Positions 1-11,203 of a DNA stretch of 64,000 bases are shown one piece after another. The position numbers were made by a program, and so were the translations under genes. This DNA comes from Sitta carolinensis (Eukaryota > Chordata > Aves > Passeriformes > Sittidae). The stretch is taken from contig CM063295.1 in the NCBI GenBank assembly GCA_032173965.1, forward strand, positions 2,852,001 to 2,916,000. Direction: 5' to 3'. The notes under the pieces are model-generated. The model had not been told where the DNA came from. It ran no database searches and was given only the letters and a program-made list of their open reading frames with translations. Numbering within the stretch: the first letter of the stretch is position 1; every line of letters begins with the position of its first letter.

Positions 1-1296
1 CAGGAGAATAGACTCAGTTTTCAGATCTGGAGAAAACACACAGTCTTTTCCAAAGGCTTATTCCTGAGAAACAACTTAGTATCATGACCGTGAAGGATAA
101 AGTTCAGTGTCTTTTTTTCACAAGCATTGAAGTCCAAAAATAATCTCCCAGAGTCCTGCCTAGCAGCAAAAAGGAAACTATGTAAAGTGAGGGAGCTTGT
201 TGGGAAGAACTTTAGAGGCAGCCAAAGGTTAGGGCCTGAAAGACAAGCCTCTAGCAGGATGTCTGCAAAGATAGCAACACATGTGGAGTATCACAAAGAG
301 GTGAAGCAGACCAGAAAGAAACCCAGCAGGCCTAAAAAGCAGAGCAAAGGCGTCACTTATGAGCAAGATATCCTTAGAAAATAAAAGGGCTGGATGCAGC
401 AAAACAGGCCAAAACCAACAGCTTGTGGAACAAATTCCTGAAGTTATCTAAAGCCATGAGAACCCAGAGAGTATGCTCACCCTGCAGACAATAAAGGTAT
501 AAAAAAGACTCAGAGAAGATAAGACCATAGCAGTGAAACTGAACACATTCTACAGCTGAGTTTAGAAGATCCCGGACTGGAACTTTTTATAGGGAAAGCA
601 CTGAGGGAACTCCCTCCCCTGGAAAGAGCCAGGGAGGCTCTTAGTGCATTTTCTGAAGGACTCACTGAGCAGAGTGAATCTCCACCACTCTGATTTCCAA
701 AGGCTTTCAGCAAGGTCCAAAGACTCCTCAAAGTTTATGCAATGGGCTAAGGGAGAATCCTTGCATGAACAGGTAATGACTTGGAAACTCAGAAACTAAA
801 GACAGGAATAGCAATATTTGGAGTGAAGGGAGCTTAAGTGTGGGACTGTGCAATCCTTAGCATAATGAGACAGTAAAATGGAGGCAAAGATGTTGCTGAC
901 TGCAGAGCATTACTTTCCACTGGGCAAAGCAAGAAACAAAAACAAGTAAAGCAATTGCTGAAAGGAAGATAATGGGCCTGAAACAGCCTTCAAACCACAA
1001 GTAGCTAAGCACATTTTACTAAAGAAAAAGAGGCAGAAAAGTTCCACCAAAAAAAACTCAATTAAAAATGTGACAGACTAAACCTGAAAAATTACTCCTC
1101 TGTCTTCATCTAGAATAGATTCTGCTACTGGTCTTTAAATTCCACTGTACTTAGCAAGAGACGGGATGAGAGCTCTATTCCTAAAATAGCCAAGCCCAGG
1201 AGTCAAATGGCAAATTCAAAAAGAATTTCATCCTTTTACATTAAGTTATTAGCTAGCACATGCTCCAGTACAAGAATCTCAGTGCTCATGTCTTAC
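1..1296 (-). other. MPG: MPG intron, downstream part cut by window edge
   Basis: This is intron sequence after the MPG coding exon. The donor reads CAG|GTAAGA on the minus strand, with GT just below 1297. I searched the minus strand for the next MPG exon, which should start with VLVR-like residues, and did not find it, so it lies off the left edge. The plus strand here holds several open stretches, discussed in the findings, that I cannot assign to any gene. Confidence 0.6.
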
Positions 1297-1519
1297 CTGC
1301 CCCAGAAAGGACTTGGCCAGACTAACACAGGGCTGGTTGAAAAAATCTTCTTGTAGCTGAGTTCTTTTTTTCTCTATCACAAAATATTTGCTGCTTTTTG
1401 GAGAAGGATCTGCTCCAGGTGTAGTGTTCAGCTGCTCCACAGCATCAATCTGAGGGAAGCTGGTATTGTTTTGAAGAGCACTTAATTGAGCCAACAGCTT
1501 TCTTTTTCTTGGCATAGTT
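1297..1519 (-). CDS. MPG: MPG first coding exon: N-terminus of 3-methyladenine (alkyladenine) DNA glycosylase
   Basis: MPG is the nuclear monofunctional glycosylase that removes alkylated purines and hypoxanthine and so starts base excision repair. On the minus strand the exon begins after an acceptor TTTTCTAG (AG at 1521-1520). It has four untranslated bases, an ATG at 1515-1513 with A at -3, and 73 codons, ending in phase 0 at 1297 before the donor GTAAGA. The first residues, MPRKRK, are basic and resemble a nuclear localisation signal. Residues 20-45 are low in complexity and poorly conserved, as in other MPG N-termini. Residues 55-73, with FFNQPCVSLAKSFLGQ, match the start of the human catalytic domain (FFDQPAVPLARAFLGQ), and the human protein continues with VLVR at this point. 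DNA-binding and catalytic residues lie on later exons outside the window. Identification rests on this short block plus the neighbouring RHBDF1. Confidence 0.85.
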
Positions 1520-2552
1520 CTAGAAAATGGATATAAGTATAATTAGGATGATAAAGCTTATTTAAAAGCAACTCATTTCCACAAACTTCTGTTTTTTACC
1601 CATCTCTCCACAACAATGAATCTGAAAGCTACAACTGCATGGACAACCTATGCAATCTGCAGCAGCAGGTGACAGATTTAGCTCTGTTTGCACCAGGCTG
1701 GGCAAATATTGGGCTCTACTGATGAGCAAACAGAAAACAGCAGCTTGAGTATTCATCTTTTAAGGACTGCAGATAAAAGCAACTCTGCTCCACTAAGCAC
1801 TGAAAATAAGTTTGCTGTTAGGTTAGAAAATTCAGAAAGTGAAAGCAAAGATGAACCAGTAGTGTGTACTTTCGACCTAAAGCTAACGCAATCTTTTAAG
1901 CAGACAGAAAAATCAGAAAACAAGCACTTCAAAAACTGTGCTGCCTCAGAAAGCCCACAGAAGTTGTGTATCAATCATTTTCAAAGGTAATGTAACTGGA
2001 TCAGAATCTAAACCTCCAAAGGAAATTTAGAGGTGCCCTATTCAGAGTCACAAACTTGTTTAACATGTTGTAGAAGTGTCTGTGTTAGAATCTCCACAAA
2101 ATGATTCAACTTACCAGAAAGATTCAACCCACTGCTCCAGCCAACTACATGGACCTGAGGCAGCTACATCACCTGCAATTGTCCTGGTTTCTCACCACTT
2201 TCCTATGGGAGCTCCAAAAAGTTGGGGTTTCCTTTTCAGTGCTGCAGTCCTTGTACCTGTTGAACAGGTACAAGCATTTATTCACTGGCTAAAGTGCTTT
2301 GAAACAAGAGATTCTGGAGATCCTGTGGAGATGTGATACCAAGAGTGCACTATTAGATCAAACTCCAGAACAGCTTGTAGTTTTCTGCTGGTCCAGAAAA
2401 AGCCCATCTCCCATCTGGGAAGTGCTGGAGATGCTCTTTAGCCTTTGTTATTCAGTGGGGAATGCACTTTTCCTATACTTGACAGACAGAAAGCTGAAAC
2501 AAAACTTTTTAAATGCCCTAATTAGCATTGAATTTGGAAAGTGTCAGCCTCA

Positions 2553-2590
2553 GAAAAAAACAAACAAACAAACAAACAAAAAAAAAAAAC
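2553..2590 (+). repeat. (CAAA)n / A-rich simple repeat
   Basis: Four to five CAAA units sit between short runs of A. This is a microsatellite in the inferred MPG intron, and no target-site duplication is visible around it. Confidence 0.85.
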
Positions 2591-3903
2591 CACCTTTTAC
2601 AAGAGAATGCAAAGACACCAGTTCTAAATTGAACCACGTGTAGATGTAAGGGTCCAACATCACCCAGATTTAGAAATGGAGAAAGAATCCTATACACAGC
2701 TGAACCTGCAAGCAAGTATATATGTAAGTAATTAGCTGTTGCCACTCATCAGCATTTAAAAATTACTACAAACTTTCAACATCAAAATCAATCTTTATCT
2801 TGGCCTGATGATTCTCACAATGAACTTCCACCAGCAACAGTTTCTTTTCATTACAGTGAAACAAATTCAGCATTGCTACAATCTGAATCACCAGTGCCAA
2901 TTCCCCAACGGTGTTATGTTTCACTTCAGAAGAATCCAGACACAAACATATAAAAATAGGCAGGAAATAAAACTCAAATCACATTGGCACGACTGGCAGA
3001 GAGGTAGGATGCTTTTGGTTTTTTTCTGAACACCTAATTGTTTATTGCAATAATTCCATGGTGTCAAAGAGACTTGCCACAGAACCACCAGCTCCATGCC
3101 AGGTACTCTGCTCTAAACTGTGGCTTTTAGCTGGTGGGAATTCTTAAAAATTTTGTCAGAGCTCATCAGCCTGCCTCATACAAAAATATCTGATGGCCTT
3201 GGCAAACAAGTGCTGTCTTGGAGAAAGTGCTGCAGGAAGGAAGGGCCAGAGGAGGAACACTTCACTCTTTCACAGTGACCCTCTGAAGCAGTCAAGGCAG
3301 TGCTTCCCACTGAAGACAATACCCCCAGACTTCTCTGACAGCATTAACTGGGAACTTTCAGCTCATCAGCCACACATAAAGACACACTGCAAACATGGCT
3401 GGCTCGAGTGGAGCATTAACTCATTTGGTAATTTGTGCTCTTATGGAATGTGACATCAGAAACAGGATCTGAGCTGCCTGGCACCTACTGCACTTCCAAT
3501 TAAATCACTCCTGAAAGCTGCAAGTGCTCTTATTGACATGTTAGAGCAGCAGCCTTGGGGCACTTGTAACTTCACTGCTCTGGGCTGATCCTTGACACAT
3601 CTCAGCATCTTCAATAAAACAGCAGCAGGAAGTTGCCTTCTAGCCAGGAGAAATGGGTCACATACAGGAACACGAGTGCAGAGTGAGGGGCTGCAACACC
3701 AGGGGATGCAAACATCCTGGTTTTTAGAAACCCAGGAAAAGCCCCCACATTCTGCACTCTGCCTTCCTGCTTGTTCACAGCAAGATCAGAGACAGCAAGC
3801 TCTATGCCTCAAAGCCTAGCTACACTTTCTGCAAAGGATGATGCTTGTAAATACAAATCTCTTCTTGCCCAAGAAAAACCATACTGTAGTAGGCAACACA
3901 TAC

Positions 3904-4019
3904 CCCAGATCCATTTGGGAAGCAAGATGCTCAGCCTCTTCTGTAAGTCCACATATAAATCCTGCAGCTCTTCATTTCTATCTAGATTTTCTTGCTCGTA
4001 TAATAAACAAATTCTACCC
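3904..4019 (-). other. Unrecognised exon-like open segment
   Basis: On the minus strand, 116 bp lie between an AG (4021-4020) and a donor GGG|GTATGT. One frame is open with a charged, helix-prone peptide containing YEQENLDRNEELQDLY and then LQKRLSILLPKW. The acceptor has a poor pyrimidine tract. I do not recognise the protein, and an open stretch of this size can occur by chance. It could be an alternative 5' exon on the MPG strand, an exon of an undescribed gene, or nothing. Confidence 0.2.
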
Positions 4020-4109
4020 CTGAGCATCAAATAATGAGCCATGTGTTTAATCACTTTTTACTAATCCTGTTGTAACCAAATTAACTACAGGTTGTTAAGC
4101 ACATCTGGG

Positions 4110-4158
4110 AAACATATACAAAAAAAAAAAAAAAGAAAAAAAGAAAAAAAGAAAGGGA
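4110..4158 (+). repeat. A-rich simple repeat
   Basis: A 14-base A run is followed by GAAAAA-type units. It is low-complexity DNA and may be an old retroposon tail, but no element body can be identified next to it. Confidence 0.8.
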
Positions 4159-4597
4159 TGGAAGTTAGAAGAAGAAGATCAAGAGCTGAATCAGTCAGCA
4201 CAAGTGCCTGGAGTGTTCAGGACTGCTGGGCTAATCTCAGGCAAGTGGTTCAGGAGCCTGCAAGCCAGAATTGGAGAGACACTGCAAATCTGTGTAACAC
4301 CCAGCAGATACACCCTGCAGTCAAGGCACAACAGAGTCTACAGAGGATTCTTTAATTCTTCTAACAAGACTGCATCTGCAGGCATTTCCTTAGGTAGCTA
4401 ATGAGTTTTCATGAAAAGGAGGGAAAAAAAAATTCCCACCAGCAATTTGCATGTACTTTAGGCTCCCAGGTCCAGATACTTGCAAAACCTTCCTCAGGCA
4501 CATCAATTTTTCTGACAGAATAATGAAGAAGAGTACATAAAACACTGCCACTTCTGAAGAGACAATTCCTCACAGCAATTCCCAGTTGCACGGATTT

Positions 4598-4745
4598 TAA
4601 GTGGGAACACATGCTAGGTCAATGTTGGGTCAGACCAAAGGATACCTCTCCGTGCATCCTGCTCTCCAGCCCAGGTCAAGAGCAGGAGCCTGGGGAAGAA
4701 CAGAAAAACCATCCAGTGCTTCCTCCACACATCCTCCATGCCTCT
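4598..4745 (+). mobile_element. Possible ancient CR1/L3-like remnant
   Basis: The stretch with TTGGGTCAGACCAAAGGA, followed by a segment resembling 'cat cctg ctctcc', recalls the old amniote CR1/L3-type 3' region that contains 'gaccaaaggtcc'. It is strongly diverged and the boundaries are approximate. The call comes from memory of the consensus wording only. Confidence 0.35.
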
Positions 4746-6090
4746 GGACTGGAACCTTCTGACCCAGGCAGAGTCTTCCTTGAACCTCTGTAACACTAGC
4801 CAAAGGGACACTTTACCAAGGAAGAAAACTTCACAGAACTAGTTATTACTGCTCCAGAAACTCACTCATTTTATGTGGACAATTTGCACCGCTCCCCACC
4901 CATATGAATCAGTTTACACCTGCACTTCACCACCCTCACTTCTCTTCTTTACCACCTTAAATAAGGCAAAGCCAGCTGGAAACACTGATTTTCCAGGTCA
5001 TCTACAAGCCACCCCTGCAGCACCCCAACGGTGACCTGCAGCCACCAGGAGAGCTGCTCATGTACTCACATCCTCTTTCCTACCTTTGCAACAGCTGTGT
5101 ATTTATGACAGGGGAACTCCCTTACTATGCCCAGGGCTGCTCAGGTAAAGGGCTCCTGTTTAAAACCTTCCTGAAATCTGAGTACAGACTGTGAGACAGA
5201 CCTCGACATGGTTATCTAGGCCTGCAGAAAATTCCAGCATTTTTTTAAAGGCGCGACTTTAAAGCCACATTGATTTTCCCCCCTAAATACTTATGCAGCT
5301 GTCTAGTAATCCTACCGTGCTACACTTTCTATTAATTCACTTGGTGGTCAAACTTCCAGGTCTGCAGTCCCTGGACTTCCCCTAGAATCCTCTTTAAAAA
5401 TCAGTGACACATTTGCTGCTGAAACCATCACTAGTAACACTGTCCTTGGGGGCTGCATCTGCTTTGGTAGTTTATTCCTGCCTGTTTCTGCCAGTTTGGC
5501 AACTTATTCCTGCCTGTTATTCCTGTCTTTTTGTTCCATAACCTCTTAAACAGACGTTTTAAGGCAGATGCTTCAGTGAGTTCTCAGCAGGAATGATGTC
5601 TCTCCGCCTTTCCTGTCTAGTCTATCCTATTAGGAACTAGAACTAAGTAAATAATGTATAGTTTTCTGGGCAAGTGTGAGAAGCAGGAAAAAAACCCTTG
5701 AAAAAAAGAGTGCAGGCATGAGCTAACATAACCATAGAGTAAATTTCTCCACAGCCAAATTCTGACAGCACGTGCAATCTTAACAACTCAAAAATATGCC
5801 AAGAGAAATGCTTTTATTCACCTTTCCTAAGTGCTGGGGATCTCATTTCCTTGCAATTCAAGTCCTCGCTCCTAATCTCTACCGGGCATCTTGAGCTTTT
5901 TTGGGATTAAATTTAACTCATCCTTCTGTATAGAACAAAGAAAGTAACACCGAGCAATGAGGAAAACCAAACCAAACAGCAGAATTCCGCTGTTTTGGCT
6001 GCGGCCACTGGTGCTCCGCAGCGGGGGCGGCGCTGGGCAAGGCCGGCCGGGCCCCAGGAACCCGAGCTGCCTCCTCCGCCCGCCCCGGCC

Positions 6091-6190
6091 ATTCCCGGCG
6101 GGCCCCGGATATTCCCGGCCGTTCCCGGATATTCCCGGCCATTCCCGGATATTCCCGGCCATTCCCGGCCGCTCCCGGCCGCTCCCGGGC
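6091..6190 (+). repeat. 10-bp tandem array in the CpG island
   Basis: Ten consecutive decamers follow the pattern (A/G)TTCCCGG(AT/CC), with minor variants at both ends. They alternate so that a 20-bp higher-order unit, ATTCCCGGCCATTCCCGGAT, is also visible. The 10-bp period is close to one helical turn of DNA. Confidence 0.9.
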
Positions 6191-6203
6191 TCCCCTCACG
6201 CAC

Positions 6204-6560
6204 CTGCCGGGCCCGTTCCCGCCGCGGGCGGGGCGCGCGCAGCCCCTGCCGAGGCCCCGGGAGGCCCCGCGGCTGCCGTGAGGGGCGGGCCGGGGCGGGC
6301 GGGGAGGGCAGGCGGTGCCGTGAGGGGCGGGCGGGGAGGCGCGGCCGTGAGGGCAGGCGGTGCCGGCAGGCGGTGCCGGCAGGCGGTGCGGGCAGTCCGT
6401 GAGGGGAGGCGGTGCGGGCAGTCCGTGAGGCAGTCCGTGAGGGGAGGCGGTGCGGGCAGTCCGTGAGGGGAGGCGGTGCTGGCAGGCGGTGCTGGCAGTC
6501 CGTGAGGGGAGGCGCGGGCGGGAGGCGGTGCGGGGAGCGCGGGGTCCGCAGCGGACCCGG
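6204..6560 (-). other. MPG: Candidate noncoding first exon of MPG
   Basis: On the minus strand the sequence CCGGCAG|GTGCGTGAGG gives a strong donor with the last exon base at 6204, inside the CpG island. The transcription start is unknown, and the upper limit given is only the island edge. This is the best match for the 5' untranslated exon demanded by the acceptor before the coding exon. Other GT sites in this GC-rich region could serve instead. Confidence 0.35.
6310..6545 (+). repeat. GC-rich minisatellite, unit about 26 bp
   Basis: The segment is made of recurring modules GGCGGTGCGGGCAGT and CCGTGAGGGGA in variable order, giving units of roughly 26 bp and shorter derivatives. It is G-rich on the plus strand and overlaps the putative transcription start of MPG. 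Copy number could easily differ between individuals or be collapsed in an assembly. Confidence 0.85.
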
Positions 6561-6694
6561 TTTGCCGGTTCTTCTTCCTCGGTGGGTGTCGTTCGCTGGA
6601 GCACAGACGCTTTGTGAAACAGCGTTTGAGCTCTCGCCGGTTTTCAGCATCCACTCCTCGGTCTTTCATGCACATCATCAGTTCGTCAGTACAA

Positions 6695-7046
6695 AGGCTG
6701 GGAGAATTGGGGGTGTTCAGCCTGGGTTAGAGAAGGTGCACGGAGATCTTAGAGCCCCTTCCAGTGGGTGAAGGGCCTTCAAGAGGGCTGGAGAGAGACT
6801 TTGGGTGAGGGTCTGGAGTGACAAGGCAAGGGGGAATGGCTTCACACTGCCAGAGGGGATATTGGGAAGGAATTGTTCCCTGTGAAGGTGCTGAGGCCCT
6901 GGCACAGGGTGCCCGGAGAAGCCGTGGCTACTCCATCCCTGGAAGTGTGCAAGGCCAGGTTGGACAGGGCCTGGGATAATGGGAGGTGTCCTTGCCCATT
7001 TCGGGGGGTGGAACTGAGTGATCTTTAAGGTCCCTTCCAATCCAAA
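6695..7046 (+). mobile_element. CR1 LINE 3' end fragment
   Basis: The sequence carries typical avian CR1 3'-end wording in plus orientation: a tract resembling 'ttgggaaggaatt', 'gaggccctggcacagggtgcccggagaagc', 'ggccaggttggacagggcctggg', then 'gatctttaaggtcccttcca'. It is 5'-truncated, as most CR1 copies are. It sits directly downstream of the MPG CpG island. Confidence 0.9.
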
Positions 7047-9545
7047 TTGGAATTTGCTCCAAAAAGGCATGAATGCACATTCTGATGAACGTGCATGGTC
7101 ACAAGCTGGCTTTATAGACAGCTACATTAATTACTCGCTCAGTTCCCCAAATAACAAGTATCTGGCCTGCAGAAAAACATCTTGGCTTCAGCTTTTATCC
7201 AGATGGACCATATGGTGAAAATGGGGTCAAAATACGATTTTTCCTCACAACATTCTGGGGACATGCAGTTGGGGCCGTAGGTTCATAAACAAGTGTTTGC
7301 ACAAAGGGAAAGTCTGATGAATCCAAGTGGATTTATTCCCACTTGTGTAACAAAATCCTCCTAGAGGATAGCACCAGCTAGGATCCAGTGATGCAGAGAA
7401 TAGGCATGTCTACCCCTTTTGTGAATTTGGAAGGAAGAAGAGTAAATTACTGACTATAATTTTAGGGGACATTGATAGCTTTGGAGGTGCAGCCAGGATT
7501 ATGAGTTAGAGAAAGGTTCGTATGGAGGCAGAAATAGGGATCATTTCATTTGAGCATGGAGTCATGCAAATGAAAAACTCGAAGTTCCTGCAAACCATAA
7601 ATGGATCCCAGAATTTCCAAATGTAACTGTTCCAATTTAATAGGAAGGTGTAAAAGAAACCCCAAACAAACCATGAATGGAGTAAACAGAGAATCTGTTA
7701 CACAATAGTCATTCTTTCTGACCATGAAAAGCAACTGATATATTTTGGAACCCAAAGCAACTTCAAGAATGCACTGAAAAGCCCTTAAATCATCGTAATG
7801 CATGATAGCACTGCTACTGTAATGGTGTAAAGAAAAAAAAAAAAAAGAGAAGGAAACAGAATAAATCTTGAAGGTATTGATACTGGAGATCTCGCTATGA
7901 CGTTTTAGTTAGAACAGATAAAAATAAGCTCACAAGAGGGAGGGATCCCTGGAGGGATATTACCTGCTGGCTGCACAGATGTGTTTAGCTCCAGTCTGAA
8001 ACGAGCCGTTTGTATATTAGCAAAGACAACAATCATTTTAAAATGATTAACAGTGTTCACTGAGTGTCTTTGAAAGAGCATCTCGGACTTCCTGACTTGC
8101 ATGGTTCACATCCCAGCTTTAATGTGGTATTAATACAAAAGAGGAAGACCAGGAAAGTGCGCGAAAGGAAGATAACCAAACATCAAACTGATCTTTCAGT
8201 GAATTTTAAAACTTAAAGGAGAAACTGAGCAAGAATGAGAGCTGTGGGAAGGATTTCCTGGGGTCAGACTAGTTCAGCTCTGCAGACTTTTCCCCTGTGG
8301 GAGTCTGTGGGACAAGCACTCTCAGGAATGCTGGCTTCTTTGGCAGCAGATCTATTTCATGCCCAAAGGAAGTATTTAAAGCTTTTAGCACCTGAGGAAT
8401 GCAAATTGCTTCAAGCGACAGCATATGCCATGTTCTTCATTTGTCCAATAACTTCACTGTTGCAGAATCAACACCTAAAATAGCCTCCTGTAAAAGCAGA
8501 TCTGTTCGAGAAGATTAAAGTTCCCCTCCCTGTGGGGCAAGAACTTTTTAATGTGAGAGGAATGACTTGGAATCCGCATTTAGAAAATCTGGCTGGTGGA
8601 GACCCTGGGGTCTGTGGCACAATGGCTGCATACAGCTTGCCGGCTTTTCTTGGAGCAAAAGCTGTTTGCAGAGTGGTTCCCAACAGCTCCAGGCTGTGCA
8701 GAGCCCTGACTTATCATCCTTTTACAGCCAGCACAGCAGAGCAGCACAAAGCAGTAGGGGCAGATTTTCAAGTTTTCCCTTTGTAAGGTGCCAAATGAAG
8801 CTTCAGCAGTGTCTGCTGAAAACCTCCTCTGTCCCGTTAGGAGGAGACGCGGAATTCCCCACCGGCCAGCGCCTGGACACTTCACGTGGCCACACTGCTC
8901 TTGCCAGCAGCGTGGGACAGCTGCAAGACTTCATGAGCCAGCTCTGGAAGAATTCCCGTGGATGAAAGCACTCCAAACAGCACAGGGTTTTTATGACATC
9001 CCCTCCTGGCTTCTCCTGACATCCAGCCTTGGCTGCTGCTTCCTACTTATCCGTAAGTGCCAGTGTGTCTTATCCAGAGCTATTTCCAGCCAGTGTCTGA
9101 GGTACATACAGCACTCCAATTAGGCCCAGAGCAAACCTGCTGCTAGAAGGGAGAGGTGCTCGTATCATCTCCCTCACCCAAGCTGAGCCACAGATCAAAT
9201 GTCCAATAAACCAAGCCCATTCAATTAGTTATGTAAGCAGATGTGTGTGTATTATCCTAAATTTGGGGATATCCATAGTAGGTACTGGTCCACCTGCTTT
9301 GCACTCAGGGTTCAAGGGATCCTTCCAAGTGCACTGCAAGCAATGTGAAAACCCAGTAAAGCAACACAGCTTCTGGGAGCCTCAGCTCTGGACCAGAGAG
9401 GGCAAACAAGTCCTATTTAGTAACCTATTAATGGATTCTACTGAGTCTAATTTGTTTGTTTGTTTTGCGTGAAAGACATTTTTGTTCTCTGACAAGACAG
9501 AAATGGTTGGCTTCACAGGATTGCTCAATGCAAAGAAACAAATAG

Positions 9546-9746
9546 ATTAGATATTAGGAAGAAATTCTTCCCTGTGAGGGTGGGCACAGGGTGCCCAGAG
9601 CAGCTGTGGCTGCCCCTGGATCCCTTGGAAGTATCCAAGGCCAGGCTGGATGGGGCTTGGAGCAGCCTGGGACAGTGGGAGGTGTCCCTGCCCATGGCAG
9701 GGTTGGAACAGGATGGGCTGTAAGGTTCCTTCCAACCCAAACCTTT
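9546..9746 (+). mobile_element. CR1 LINE 3' end fragment
   Basis: The plus orientation runs from 'agatattaggaagaaattcttccc' through 'gggcacagggtgcccagagcagctgtggctgcccc' and 'ggccaggctggatggggcttgg' to 'ggttccttccaacccaaac'. This is a well-preserved CR1 3' end of about 200 bp, ending in an A-rich tail. Confidence 0.95.
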
Positions 9747-11203
9747 AAAAAAACCCCAAAAACTGAAACCCCAAGTGAGCAGGGCAAACTGCTGGGCTGC
9801 TGGGCTCTGCTCTCTGCATCTGTAGGACTGACAGCTTACATGGTATCCCTAGTGAAACTGGTTTTGGTGGTTCCATGGGACAGTCATGCCTGGGAGCCTC
9901 TTCCAGTTACACAGGAGCAATGGGAAGCTGGAGAGTGAGATCAAAGCCTCAGCTGAACTAGCAGGAGGTGAGGAAGGATCAATCAGCCAAGCTTCTTAAA
10001 ACATGGTAGTTTCCTGTTCTGAAGGGGTTAAAGACAGTTCATTATTTCCAAGATCAAGATGCAAGCATGCTTATAAACCAGTCAGAACAGAGAAAGGGTG
10101 TACATGAGAGTGTTGGAGGGATTTGTGGATATGTATATGTATATGTCTGTTCAGTCAGGGCATTGCAAGCCTGAGAGCTATTAGCCATCTCCAGCTCTGC
10201 CCCTCTGCTGACAGTGCTCAGAATGTGCTGGATGCAGGGAAGAAGCAAATTAAAGAAATTCCTCTGGCTCCTTGCCCCCAACCACTTATTCTTGCCTCTC
10301 TTTCAGAACAGTTTCCTCTGCACTGTACCAGTGCAGTAACGTGCAGAGCTGTGCTTAAAGCAGCTCCTGACTGGAGGAGGTTCACATCTCTTCCCTGTGC
10401 TGCTGCTGCTGTGTCTGTGCCCTCTGGACTGAGCAACACCTCCCCTTTGACATGGGTGGCCTGGAGCAGTGAGAGCAGACACAGGTATAAATGGGGGCAG
10501 AGCTGAGGTCAGGGTAATAACTGAGGAATCATCATTTTTCTGCATCCTGTGCAATGTCAGCATGCCAGCAGATAGCAGCAGTTCAGGTAAGCTCCACCAG
10601 TGTCTCATAACAGATGAAAATGTGCAAATGAGGATGCAGTTGAGCTGATGGTCATCATTTGCTTTTACAGGAGTAATCCTGGACCTTTTGCAATACAGAA
10701 ATGCTGCTGGGAGGGAACTTTCAACGGTGATGCTTATGTGTATGAGTGTACTGGGATAAAAACTGGTCACATACTGGCTCCCCCTGGGATAAATCAGATC
10801 ATTTTCCAAAGGAGACCAGAAATTAAGTAGTGAGTGGAACTTGCTCACTCTCTGTTTTAGATGTTCATTACAAACTTGGCATGAAGAGTGAGCAAATACT
10901 GAAAAGGAAGGAAAGTGGCCTAGAAAGTGCCAGGATCAAAAAGAAAGGGACAATTCCCACATAGACTGAAGAGTTTATTTCCACAGGACATTCTGAGTAC
11001 TAAAATGTTTGGGTTCAAGGATCTGTTGAAGATATACCAGGAAGAAAAGTCTGCCCAGGCTATTATACACAGACATAGCATCTCTGCTTCAGGAAGTCCC
11101 TGAGCCACAAACCACGGGTCTGGTGGAGTATTTAGGAGAAATATTACTCCATACTTGACCTGTTTTCATACTGTCTGTAAGCTTTGACAGTTGGCTGCTG
11201 TAG

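Larger units (their letters stand above)
1520..6203 (-). other. MPG: Inferred MPG 5' intron
   Basis: The acceptor directly before the four-base untranslated leader of the coding exon means a further 5' noncoding exon must exist upstream on the minus strand. The nearest CpG island is at about 6.0-6.6 kb and contains a good donor at 6203, so this interval is read as a 4.7-kb intron. It is AT-rich and holds a (CAAA)n run, A-rich simple repeats and one possible ancient CR1/L3-like remnant near 4.6 kb. Two open segments (plus strand 1688-2640 and minus strand 3904-4019) look coding but are not recognised. Confidence 0.5.
5985..6600. promoter_or_regulatory. CpG island, probable MPG promoter
   Basis: An abrupt change from AT-rich sequence to very high G+C with dense CpG begins near 5990 and ends near 6600. 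Such islands mark vertebrate housekeeping promoters. MPG lies on the minus strand immediately downstream in its own direction, so this is its best promoter candidate. No TATA box is evident. Much of the island consists of two tandem arrays (about 6091-6190 and 6310-6545). Long open frames on both strands here are a by-product of the lack of A/T-rich stop codons. Confidence 0.75.

Noticed and set aside
5913..6650. Long minus-strand open frames (up to 245 codons) in the MPG CpG island, rich in proline, arginine and alanine
   Set aside because: They come from GC-rich tandem repeats that contain no stop codons. All frames look alike, with no conserved domain and no splice or start context.
7546..7803. 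85-codon minus-strand frame with a protein-like appearance
   Set aside because: No splice sites, family motif or supporting context. It shows that frames of this length arise by chance here.
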